A stretch of 30,520 nucleotides of DNA from positions 1-30,520 of IMG/VR virus record IMGVR_UViG_3300004770_000875; one strand, 5' to 3'. Below are positions 24,637 through 30,520 of this stretch, in pieces. Under the pieces are notes generated by a model. It made no database searches, was not told where the DNA came from, and saw only the letters and a list, made by a program, of their open reading frames with translations. The stretch comes from a virus. A program made the position numbers and the translations under genes. Every line of letters begins with the position of its first letter. Position 1 is the first letter of the stretch.

Positions 24637-25290
24637 GTGGAAAATACACTAAAACAGCCAGACGAGCGCACAGGAATCTATGTCCGTGGGCACATCAAAA
24701 TTAGCGATGTAACCGAGGCCGATAATCATATTGTTCTAATCGATAAACCCAACGCTATTCACTATGAAAACTTTAGCCAAGCACTAGCTTGGTCGATTGC
24801 TAACAAAGGTGAAAACTATATCTATGAAATGACGTTTGGCAATGGCGGCACTAGTGTTGATCCTACTGGAATTATTACATATTTGCCTACAAATACAGTA
24901 GGACAAAATGCTAACTTATACAATCCAACATACAGTAAGATTGTTGATGATACAGCAACCGCAAATATTAACCCAGTTAATAATAAAATGACTATCGCAC
25001 ACATTCCCGGTACTGTGTACACTGACATTTTAGTTAGTTGTCTATTAGACTACGGCGAGCCAAGTAACCAATCAAACTTTGATAATAGTCAAAACTTAAA
25101 CGGTACTTATGTGTTTGACGAATTAGGCCTACGCGGACGTAGCACAGATGGCACAAGTGGTTTAACCTCAACCGGGTTATTGTTAACGCACGTGGTGTTT
25201 ATGCCTGTGCAAAAAAGTTTAAACAGATTAATTCAAGTTGACTATACTGTGAGAATTCAAACCTTAACAAATTTAAGTTCAATTGGATAG
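24637..25290 (+). CDS. Conserved virion structural protein of marine T4-like phages, function unknown
   Basis: With the GTG start the protein has 217 residues and begins (M)ENTLKQPDERTGIYVRGH; the alternative ATG at 24595 would add 14 residues (MINTDNKQ...). The stretch NAIHYENFSQALAWSIANKG, then IYEMTFGNGGTSVDPTGI and LYNPTYSKIVDD, is a style I associate with structural proteins of aquatic T4-like phages located between the wedge genes and fibres. It contains no membrane segment or enzymatic motif and appears beta-rich. T4 has gp8 here, but the sequence does not look like gp8. It could be a wedge adaptor or fibre-attachment protein; that is inference from position. Three ordinary gene pieces follow as fibres. 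Confidence 0.7.
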   Translation: MENTLKQPDERTGIYVRGHIKISDVTEADNHIVLIDKPNAIHYENFSQALAWSIANKGENYIYEMTFGNGGTSVDPTGIITYLPTNTVGQNANLYNPTYSKIVDDTATANINPVNNKMTIAHIPGTVYTDILVSCLLDYGEPSNQSNFDNSQNLNGTYVFDELGLRGRSTDGTSGLTSTGLLLTHVVFMPVQKSLNRLIQVDYTVRIQTLTNLSSIG

Positions 25291-25296
25291 TAAATT

Positions 25297-25740
25297 ATGA
25301 GTTATATTATTAACAAAACCAATGGTGCAGTTTTATCAACAGCAATTATGTCAGATGGTAAATTGCTAGATGGTACCATTGATGCTAGCACAGGCATATC
25401 CCTAATTGGTCAAAACTATCCTAACTACGGGGAAGTACAAAATGAAAATTTTGTAAGATTGCTAGAAAACTTTGCTGATGCAAATCCTCCTACAGTTAGT
25501 TTATCAGCTCTAAGCGCACTAACTGGAACAGTATGGTATGATACGGTTAATAAAAGATTGCGTGTATACGATGGCACAGACTGGAATGTAATTGGATTAC
25601 CGGCCGGAACTATATTGCTATGGCATAATTCAGTGGGTGCAGTACCTTCTGGGTTTTGGGTATGCGATGGTACCAACGGCACCCTTAACTTGACAGCAAG
25701 TGCTTTACCCGGAACAAGTTACATACAGAAATTGGCCTAA
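25297..25740 (+). CDS. Short fibre protein: N-terminal fibre module plus minimal tail-collar segment
   Basis: A 147-residue paralogue of the two following fibre proteins. Residues 1-98 (SYIINKTNGAVL, SLIGQNYPNYGEVQNENFVRLL, GTVWYDTVNKRLRVYDGTDW) are the shared N-terminal module, presumably the attachment part. Residues 101-130 (LPAGTILLWHNSVGAVPSGF, then CDGTNGT) are the first half of a tail-collar domain. It then ends NLTASALPGTSYIQKLA, where the 25774 paralogue has a 170-residue His-rich tip before its ending LPPYYALCYIQKMF. The tip is therefore missing here, as in an internal deletion that kept frame. A GGA at 25285-25287 serves as a weak ribosome binding site. It may be a connector or a relic; the ORF is intact. 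Confidence 0.75.
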   Translation: MSYIINKTNGAVLSTAIMSDGKLLDGTIDASTGISLIGQNYPNYGEVQNENFVRLLENFADANPPTVSLSALSALTGTVWYDTVNKRLRVYDGTDWNVIGLPAGTILLWHNSVGAVPSGFWVCDGTNGTLNLTASALPGTSYIQKLA

Positions 25741-25746
25741 AATTTA

Positions 25747-25754
25747 GATAAGTA
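25747..25754 (+). promoter_or_regulatory. Probable late promoter box GATAAGTA
   Basis: GATAAGTA (then C) in the 33-base gap before the gene at 25774 differs from the boxes found elsewhere at one position (A to G). Spacing leaves a leader of about 14 bases with GGA (25764-25766) before the ATG. Weaker than the other boxes. Confidence 0.45.
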
Positions 25755-25773
25755 CAAGATAACGGAATAAGAA

Positions 25774-27462
25774 ATGGCATATACACTAACAACAAGCGAC
25801 GGATCACTGGTAATTACTATTCCAGATGGTCAATTTGATAATACTACAAGTTTGACTCTGCCTGGTCCAAACGCTGTTGGATATGGTCAATTTCTGGATC
25901 AAAACATATTACAATTATTAGAAAACTTTGCGTCTAATACCAGCCCCAGTGGCGAAAGCGTACAAGGGCAACTTTGGTTTAATAAAAGTAGCAAGACTTT
26001 AAATGTCTTCACTGGCGACCAAGGATACTTACCGGTTTCGGGAATTATTGTTTCTACCGGCCAACCAGTTAATGCTAACGCAGGCAATACATGGTATGAC
26101 ACAACTCGTAATCAATATTTTTTCTACGATGGAGCTAATTGGACTTTAATAGGTCCTACCTATACCAAAGCACAAGGGGTCAGCGGAGCAATACCAATAA
26201 GTATTGGCGATGCTAGTTTAGTTGGCGTATCTCATAATGTTCTTCAATTACAATTTGGCAATAATATATTAGCTATTTTAAATAGTGATGCTTCATTTGT
26301 GCCAACTCCACTCACAGATGGGTTTCCTCGTATTTTCCACGGACTTACATTAAACAATAATTTATTTCCAGGCAACGATCAATTTTATACAAATGCAAAT
26401 ACTGCGGCATACTTGCCTGTAGACCCTACTATTGTTGGTATTCAAAGTAACATATCAACTCTAACTTCAACAGTTGCAACTAATTTAGCAACAACCAATG
26501 CTAATATTGTTACTGCAAACAATGCGGTCCGCAATGCGGTAGTAAGTTATATTGACAATCAGATTTCATCAACAAATTCTGCCTGGACTGCTAATGCCAC
26601 TGTACAAGAAATTGAAATTAGTCAATTACGTGCTAATATTAATGCTGCAAACGTAGCTATTACTAGTTCCTGGACTGCTAATGCTATTAGTCAACAAATT
26701 CAAATTAATTCATTAGTTGCCGGGGCTTATTCAAATTCTAACGCTTCTGCTTACTTGTCTACTAACAGCGGACAAATAACAGCACCAACTAAACCATATA
26801 ATACCAATACCACAGACGTAGCTACCACAGCATTTGTGCAAAGTGTTTTACCACGTGGAATGATTATGATGTGGAACAGCACAGCCGCTACTATTCCCAC
26901 AGGCTGGCAACTTTGTAACGGAACAAACGGTACACCAGATTTACGTGGACAATTTATTGTTGGATCAACGGGCGACGCCACTGGTGCCTACTTTACAGGA
27001 AATACTGGCGGTGCAACAGGAGTAGCATTATCTACTAGCAATTTACCAACCCATACACACGATCTTAGTTCAAGCAGCACAGCAACAGCAGGCGGACATA
27101 GTCATACTGCTACTACTACCGCAACAGATGCGGGACATACTCATAGTGTTTCAGAAACTGCTCATTCCCACTCAACAACTTTTCATAGAACTAGTAAAAG
27201 TAATAACGCTACCCCATACATGCTGTCAGATCCTACGTACGGGGAAAACATAAATGGATCGGTAGCAATAGCAACAACTAGTGCAACAACTGGGGTAAGT
27301 ATAGCATCAGGAGTTGCTAGTATTTCTGCTTCGACTACTGTAGAATCGGTTAGTGGGCATACTCATAGCTTAACTGGAACTACCGGTGAAACTGGCTCTG
27401 GTACATCATTTAGAACATTGCCCCCTTATTACGCACTTTGTTACATACAAAAAATGTTCTAA
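25774..27462 (+). CDS. Tail fibre with collar domain and His-rich tip (gp12-like)
   Basis: A 562-residue fibre. Residues 1-125 are the module shared with the neighbouring paralogues, with two W-YDT/LWF-type units (GQLWFNKSSKTLNVF, GNTWYDTTRNQYFFYDG). Residues about 221-318 look like a trimeric coiled-coil or helical stalk, with two copies of SxWTANA (near 269 and 299). PTKPYNTNTTDVATTAFVQS (338-357) is a typical fibre linker. A tail-collar domain starts at 359 (LPRGMIMMWNSTAATIPTGW, CNGTNGTPDLRGQF). Five HxH motifs follow (427-429, 442-444, 455-457, 464-466, 529-531), as in T4 gp12, where paired histidines bind metal in the receptor-binding tip. The protein should therefore bind the host surface. 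The C-terminus LPPYYALCYIQKMF is the usual end of collar proteins. Confidence 0.85.
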   Translation: MAYTLTTSDGSLVITIPDGQFDNTTSLTLPGPNAVGYGQFLDQNILQLLENFASNTSPSGESVQGQLWFNKSSKTLNVFTGDQGYLPVSGIIVSTGQPVNANAGNTWYDTTRNQYFFYDGANWTLIGPTYTKAQGVSGAIPISIGDASLVGVSHNVLQLQFGNNILAILNSDASFVPTPLTDGFPRIFHGLTLNNNLFPGNDQFYTNANTAAYLPVDPTIVGIQSNISTLTSTVATNLATTNANIVTANNAVRNAVVSYIDNQISSTNSAWTANATVQEIEISQLRANINAANVAITSSWTANAISQQIQINSLVAGAYSNSNASAYLSTNSGQITAPTKPYNTNTTDVATTAFVQSVLPRGMIMMWNSTAATIPTGWQLCNGTNGTPDLRGQFIVGSTGDATGAYFTGNTGGATGVALSTSNLPTHTHDLSSSSTATAGGHSHTATTTATDAGHTHSVSETAHSHSTTFHRTSKSNNATPYMLSDPTYGENINGSVAIATTSATTGVSIASGVASISASTTVESVSGHTHSLTGTTGETGSGTSFRTLPPYYALCYIQKMF

Positions 27463-27484
27463 GGCTTAAAATGCATATTAAACT

Positions 27485-27492
27485 CATAAATA
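27485..27492 (+). promoter_or_regulatory. T4-type late promoter box CATAAATA
   Basis: CATAAATA lies in the 54-base gap before the fibre gene at 27517. The predicted start point near 27498 leaves a leader holding AAAGGA (27506-27511) 5 bases before the ATG, a good layout. Confidence 0.65.
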
Positions 27493-27516
27493 TAACAAAG
27501 CGATCAAAGGATAAAC

Positions 27517-29067
27517 ATGTCGTATACAATTAATTTAACCAACGGAACTACACTAATCCCAGGCGGATTGTCTGATGGTACGGTTAATACTACTGCTTCT
27601 AGCTTAACCCTGATAGGTCGTGATTATGCAGGTTATGGTCAGTTTTTAAACGAAAATTTTGTTTACTTATTAGAAAATTTTGCTAGTACAAGTAGCCCAG
27701 CTAACCCACTAAAAGGGCAATTATGGTGGGACACAGCAAATAATATTCTTAAGGTTTATTCTGGCTCAAGTTGGAAAATCTCTACAGGTGCTACAAGTAG
27801 TCCATATACAAGCCCACCGAGCGATTTAAGTGCATTGGGCGGCGACTTATGGTTTGACACAACTAATACACAACTTAAAGTATATTCTGGTAGCCAGTGG
27901 ATTACTGTCGGTCCTGTAGCAACTCCCGCAACAGGAGATACTGGTGCTACACCGGCACTGGTTAACGACACCAGTTCCAGTCCTCACGTGGTAATACAAT
28001 TTAAAATTAGTGGTGTAATCTACGCTATTTTCTCTAAAGATACATTTAACACTAGCCTAAGCGGTTTTTCACAAATAAACGCCGGTATTAATTTTAGTTC
28101 AACAGCAAGCCCAACTTGGAAATTAAGTAATCAATCTGTTAATAATATTGCTGGTACAATAGTAGAACGAGACGGTACAGGTAGTATCAACGTTCAAAGT
28201 ATTAACGCTGCGGGTACACTAACAGTTGGAACTGTTGTGGCAACTACTATTACTAGCCCTGGTGGTATTAGCTCGTTTACTGGTAATGTAACTGGCAACG
28301 TTACTGGAACATACGGTACATTTTCTAGTATACAAACACAAGGTATTACAGCAAGTTCTGGATACACCGGTACAATATTAACTGCTGCTCAGCCAAACAT
28401 TACTAGTCTTGGTACTTTGAGTTCATTGAATGTAAATGGTACAACAACATTAACTGGTTCTGCCACATTAAATGGTGTTGCTATTGCCACAATTGGTGGC
28501 TCAGCAAGTTTTAGTAGTATCAACAGTACTCCTGTTGGGAATGCAACGCCAAGTACTGGCGCTTTTACTACACTACAGGTTACTACAAGTGTTACACCAA
28601 CAGCCAATTTAAGTGTTAATCTTGGTAGTACAAGTGCTTGGTTTAATAACATCTACGGTACTGCGATACATGCACTATACGCCGACTTAGCAGAACGCTT
28701 CCATGCAGACGCAGAGTATGCCCCAGGAACCGTTGTAGAAATGGGCGGTACGGCAGAAATCACCAAAGTGGTAGCAGAATTAAGCGATAAAGTGTTTGGG
28801 GTCATAAGTACTAATGCAGCTTACTTAATGAATTCCAGCGCAGGTAACAACGCAACACATCCACCAATTGCAATGAGTGGACGTGTTCCGGTTCGAGTAG
28901 TTGGATTAATTGCCAAGGGCGATCGTCTAGTTAGTGCCGGAAATGGACTGGCAAGAGCAGGTAAACAAAACGAATTAACACCATGGAATGTCATTGGACG
29001 TTCGTTGGTAGATAAAACAGATACAAACGAATCATTAATTGAAGCGATTGTTAAAATAAATTCATAG
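27517..29067 (+). CDS. Tail fibre with shared N-terminal module and Peptidase_G2-like C-terminal domain
   Basis: A 516-residue fibre. Residues 1-130 are the shared N-terminal module (SYTINLTNGTTL, GRDYAGYGQFLNENFVYLLE) with two copies of a WFDT..LKVYSGS.W unit at 68-87 and 110-129. The middle (about 220-375) is low-complexity Thr/Ser/Gly beta repeats, for example FTGNVTGNVTGTYGTF and AAQPNITSLGTLSSLNVNG, typical of fibre shafts. From residue 386 (LYADLAERFHADAEYAPGT, then VFGVISTNA and GRVPVRVVG) there is a compact domain widespread in aquatic phage fibres and similar to Peptidase_G2/intramolecular chaperone domains that trim or fold trimeric fibres; this assignment is from memory of the motif. 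AAAGGA 5 bases before the ATG supports the start. Confidence 0.78.
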   Translation: MSYTINLTNGTTLIPGGLSDGTVNTTASSLTLIGRDYAGYGQFLNENFVYLLENFASTSSPANPLKGQLWWDTANNILKVYSGSSWKISTGATSSPYTSPPSDLSALGGDLWFDTTNTQLKVYSGSQWITVGPVATPATGDTGATPALVNDTSSSPHVVIQFKISGVIYAIFSKDTFNTSLSGFSQINAGINFSSTASPTWKLSNQSVNNIAGTIVERDGTGSINVQSINAAGTLTVGTVVATTITSPGGISSFTGNVTGNVTGTYGTFSSIQTQGITASSGYTGTILTAAQPNITSLGTLSSLNVNGTTTLTGSATLNGVAIATIGGSASFSSINSTPVGNATPSTGAFTTLQVTTSVTPTANLSVNLGSTSAWFNNIYGTAIHALYADLAERFHADAEYAPGTVVEMGGTAEITKVVAELSDKVFGVISTNAAYLMNSSAGNNATHPPIAMSGRVPVRVVGLIAKGDRLVSAGNGLARAGKQNELTPWNVIGRSLVDKTDTNESLIEAIVKINS

Positions 29068-29079
29068 GAATAAAGAAAA

Positions 29080-30069
29080 ATGGCATACTCACAAGGCGGC
29101 TTAATTGCAGCATCGGACTACAATACTATAGTAGGTACTAGCCCTAGCAGTACCGCTAATACAATTAACACCGTTTGGGCAGTAGGTAATGGGCAATACG
29201 GATATGGTCAAACAGCTATCGGTCAGGTTAGTAGCGCCGGACTAGTAACAGCCGCTCAGTGGGCCACAGCAATTAATAACCTGAACAGTATTCGTACACA
29301 CCAAAGTGGTAGCGGAACTGGTATCGGAGCCCCAACATCGGGGTCATTGGCTACGTATTTAAGTACTTTCCAGACCAACGTTAATACTGCATATACAAAC
29401 GCATTAACCTATGCTTCCAGCGGGTCAACAACAACAGGCACAAACAATGCTACCGGTGAAACTAATGCAACAACTCAAAGTGCAATCGCATTTACAGTTA
29501 CACGTACAGCAACATTTGCATCAGCAGACCAAGCACGTTATTTCTTTAATGCCGGCGGCCGTTTAAACTTTGTTATTAGTAGTGTAACAAATAATGATGC
29601 TACTGCACGTTCAGCCGATATGGTTACATTATTAGGTACTAACATGACAGGTGTTAGTGGATTTGCTGCGGCATCCAATGCTGGGCGCACAGGCACCGGT
29701 GGTACAGTTAATACTGCTGCTACTAGTATTGGCTACTATGGGTTAACAACTAGTAATCAAGTGTTAAGTCAAGTTACCAGTGCTACTTCTGGTTATACTG
29801 GTGACTATGTATATATTGGCGCAAAATCAAATGGTGTACAAGGGTCTAATGCCGATGTGGGCACAGTTGTTACATTTACATTGTACATGTATTCTGCTGC
29901 ACGTGCCGCGTTACCAACTGCACCTGCCGCGGGACCTGGAGGTACACCCCCAACTGTTAATACTTCTGTCAATGACAGTATTAACGTCACTGTTAATCAC
30001 CGTGTCGACGTAGTATATCCGGAAACAACAAACCTAAGCGCAAGCTGGGGCACAGTAACAATCGCCTAA
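29080..30069 (+). CDS. Virion structural or fibre-associated protein, unknown function
   Basis: A 329-residue protein rich in Thr, Ser, Asn, Ala and Gly, starting MAYSQGGLIAASDYNTIVG. The N-terminal part is helical (VTAAQWATAINNLNSI near 62-77, then a Ser/Gly linker); the body is beta-like (SAIAFTVTRTATFASADQAR, FNAGGRLNFVISS), followed by a Pro/Gly linker (LPTAPAAGPGGTPP) and a beta tail ending SASWGTVTIA. I recognise the N-terminal style from structural proteins of aquatic phages near the fibres, but not a function. AGGA (29066-29069), which overlaps the previous stop, is the ribosome binding site. No own late box is seen, so it is probably read from the 27485 promoter. It is the last gene before the sigma70-type promoter and may end the late transcript. 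Confidence 0.65.
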   Translation: MAYSQGGLIAASDYNTIVGTSPSSTANTINTVWAVGNGQYGYGQTAIGQVSSAGLVTAAQWATAINNLNSIRTHQSGSGTGIGAPTSGSLATYLSTFQTNVNTAYTNALTYASSGSTTTGTNNATGETNATTQSAIAFTVTRTATFASADQARYFFNAGGRLNFVISSVTNNDATARSADMVTLLGTNMTGVSGFAAASNAGRTGTGGTVNTAATSIGYYGLTTSNQVLSQVTSATSGYTGDYVYIGAKSNGVQGSNADVGTVVTFTLYMYSAARAALPTAPAAGPGGTPPTVNTSVNDSINVTVNHRVDVVYPETTNLSASWGTVTIA

Positions 30070-30081
30070 TACTCATTTAGG

Positions 30082-30110
30082 TTGACCTATTGGGTGTAGT
30101 ATAGTATAAT
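30082..30110 (+). promoter_or_regulatory. Strong sigma70-type promoter opening a non-structural gene set
   Basis: TTGACC (30082-30087) and a perfect TATAAT (30105-30110) are separated by 17 bases, with the start expected near 30117 and the ATG at 30136. The -35 lies in AGGTTGACC-N4-GGG, shared with the sigma-gene promoter on the other strand, and TAGGT-TG-ACCTA around it is an inverted repeat. Such host-type promoters mark early genes in T4-like phages. Confidence 0.8.
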
Positions 30111-30135
30111 TACTATCTACACCTTTTATTCTATT

Positions 30136-30456
30136 ATGAGCGAACTCGAAAAACTTACAGCCGAAATTCGTCGGGCAACCGATTACCAAATTAATAAACA
30201 AATTCTGCGTGAAAAAATCTTAACCGATCTCCACGTACCTTATAATGGTGGACTGTTTAAAGTTACTCCAGAAATAATTATGTTTGCTAATTTGCAAACT
30301 CTAAATGAAAATTTTTATTTAGAAGACGTGTATCAAAATCCAATACATATTGTTAGTCCAAAAGAATTTGCAACTTTGTGTATGGAACACTATCAAAAAG
30401 TAATGAACCGTTGGCATCAAGAACATAATGAACTCAAACAACTCCGCAAAATCTAG
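30136..30456 (+). CDS. Conserved small phage protein, unknown function
   Basis: A 106-residue soluble protein starting MSELEKLTAEIRRATDYQIN. It is charged and mostly helical at both ends (EIRRATDYQINKQILREKI and CMEHYQKVMNRWHQEHNELK), with a central segment HVPYNGGLFKVTPEIIMF and YLEDVYQNPIHI. I associate this type with uncharacterised genes of aquatic T4-like phages but cannot give a function. It is transcribed from the promoter at 30082; no clear ribosome binding site precedes the ATG. It overlaps the next gene by 29 bases, suggesting coupled expression. No DNA-binding or catalytic motif is apparent. Confidence 0.75.
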   Translation: MSELEKLTAEIRRATDYQINKQILREKILTDLHVPYNGGLFKVTPEIIMFANLQTLNENFYLEDVYQNPIHIVSPKEFATLCMEHYQKVMNRWHQEHNELKQLRKI

Positions 30457-30520
30457 AGGTGTAGTTGTATTTGCGTTTAATACAGACATTGACTATGTTG
30501 AAATTGCAGATCGTGCTAGC
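30428..30520 (+). CDS. Start of a further gene, cut by the right edge
   Basis: An open frame begins at ATG 30428 inside the end of the previous gene and runs for 31 codons to the edge: MNSNNSAKSRGVVVFAFNTD, then IDYVEIADRAS. The hydrophobic strand GVVVFAFNT followed by DYVEIADRAS looks like the first beta-strand and helix of an alpha/beta fold, possibly a glycosyltransferase-like protein; with only 31 residues this is a guess. The 29-base overlap with the upstream gene is long but the frame is open and protein-like. Confidence 0.6.
   Translation, partial: MNSNNSAKSRGVVVFAFNTDIDYVEIADRAS

Noticed and set aside
24637-25290. Assignment of this gene as gp8
   Set aside because: It has the position of gp8 but none of its recognisable sequence, and it is shorter (217 against 334 residues), so it was left as an unknown structural protein.
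27517-29067. Diversity-generating retroelement around the fibre genes
   Set aside because: No reverse transcriptase gene and no template/variable repeat pair was seen; the similarity between fibre genes is in the N-terminal module, not the tips.
30065-30081. Possible terminator hairpin CCTAA-N7-TTAGG after the last structural gene
   Set aside because: Only five base pairs, AT-rich and without a following T tract; it also runs into the -35 region.
1-30520. tRNA genes, rRNA, CRISPR arrays, insertion sequences, integrase or attachment sites
   Set aside because: I saw no cloverleaf-like segments, no regularly spaced repeats, no transposase or integrase motifs, and nearly all of the window is coding.

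Overview
The window is part of a T4-like myovirus (contractile-tailed phage) genome. The evidence is a set of hallmark T4-type proteins: gp46 and gp47 recombination nuclease subunits, a gp55-like late sigma factor, and a baseplate cluster with gp48/54-like, gp53, hub, gp5 spike, gp25, gp6 and gp7-like proteins, followed by tail-fibre proteins. The sequence is AT-rich, and the protein styles resemble marine or freshwater T4-like phages more than coliphage T4: a giant gp7-like wedge protein, paralogous collar fibres, and a fibre with an 'ADLAERF' C-terminal domain. The host cannot be named from this window.

Layout. Bases 1-4549 are on the minus strand: gp55-like sigma (3641-4549), then a tight operon gp47 (2574-3593), an AMP-forming acyl ligase (1495-2577), an SGNH-type hydrolase (773-1498) and gp46 (1-780, running off the left edge). 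The last four overlap one another by 4, 4 and 8 bases. The ligase and hydrolase sit between the two subunits of the SbcCD-like nuclease, which are neighbours in T4. A 113-base divergent region (4550-4662) separates this from the plus-strand late block. Bases 4663-24579 hold the baseplate genes in the order tail-tube cap/initiator, gp53, hub-like protein, gp5 spike without lysozyme, separate lysozyme-like enzyme, gp25, gp6, and a 3500-residue gp7-like protein. Bases 24595-30069 hold a conserved structural protein, three paralogous fibre/collar proteins and one further structural protein. At 30082 a sigma70-type promoter starts a different gene set (two small genes of unknown function, the last cut by the right edge).

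Regulation. Six boxes of the T4 late type (NATAAATA or one mismatch) lie upstream of plus-strand structural genes, which fits the gp55-like sigma encoded in the window. At two genes (4663 and 10634) the box is exactly 5 bases from the ATG and there is no ribosome binding site, which predicts leaderless late mRNAs. At a third gene a box overlaps the first ATG and points to a GTG start at 24637. The minus-strand genes and the gene at 30136 have sigma70-type promoters, two of which share the string AGGTTGACC followed by N4 and GGG.

Most notable: the ligase/hydrolase pair inside the gp47-gp46 operon, the leaderless late promoter geometry, the enlarged gp55 with a Gly-rich acidic tail, the split gp5/lysozyme, the giant gp7, and the fibre paralogues including a collapsed mini-collar.
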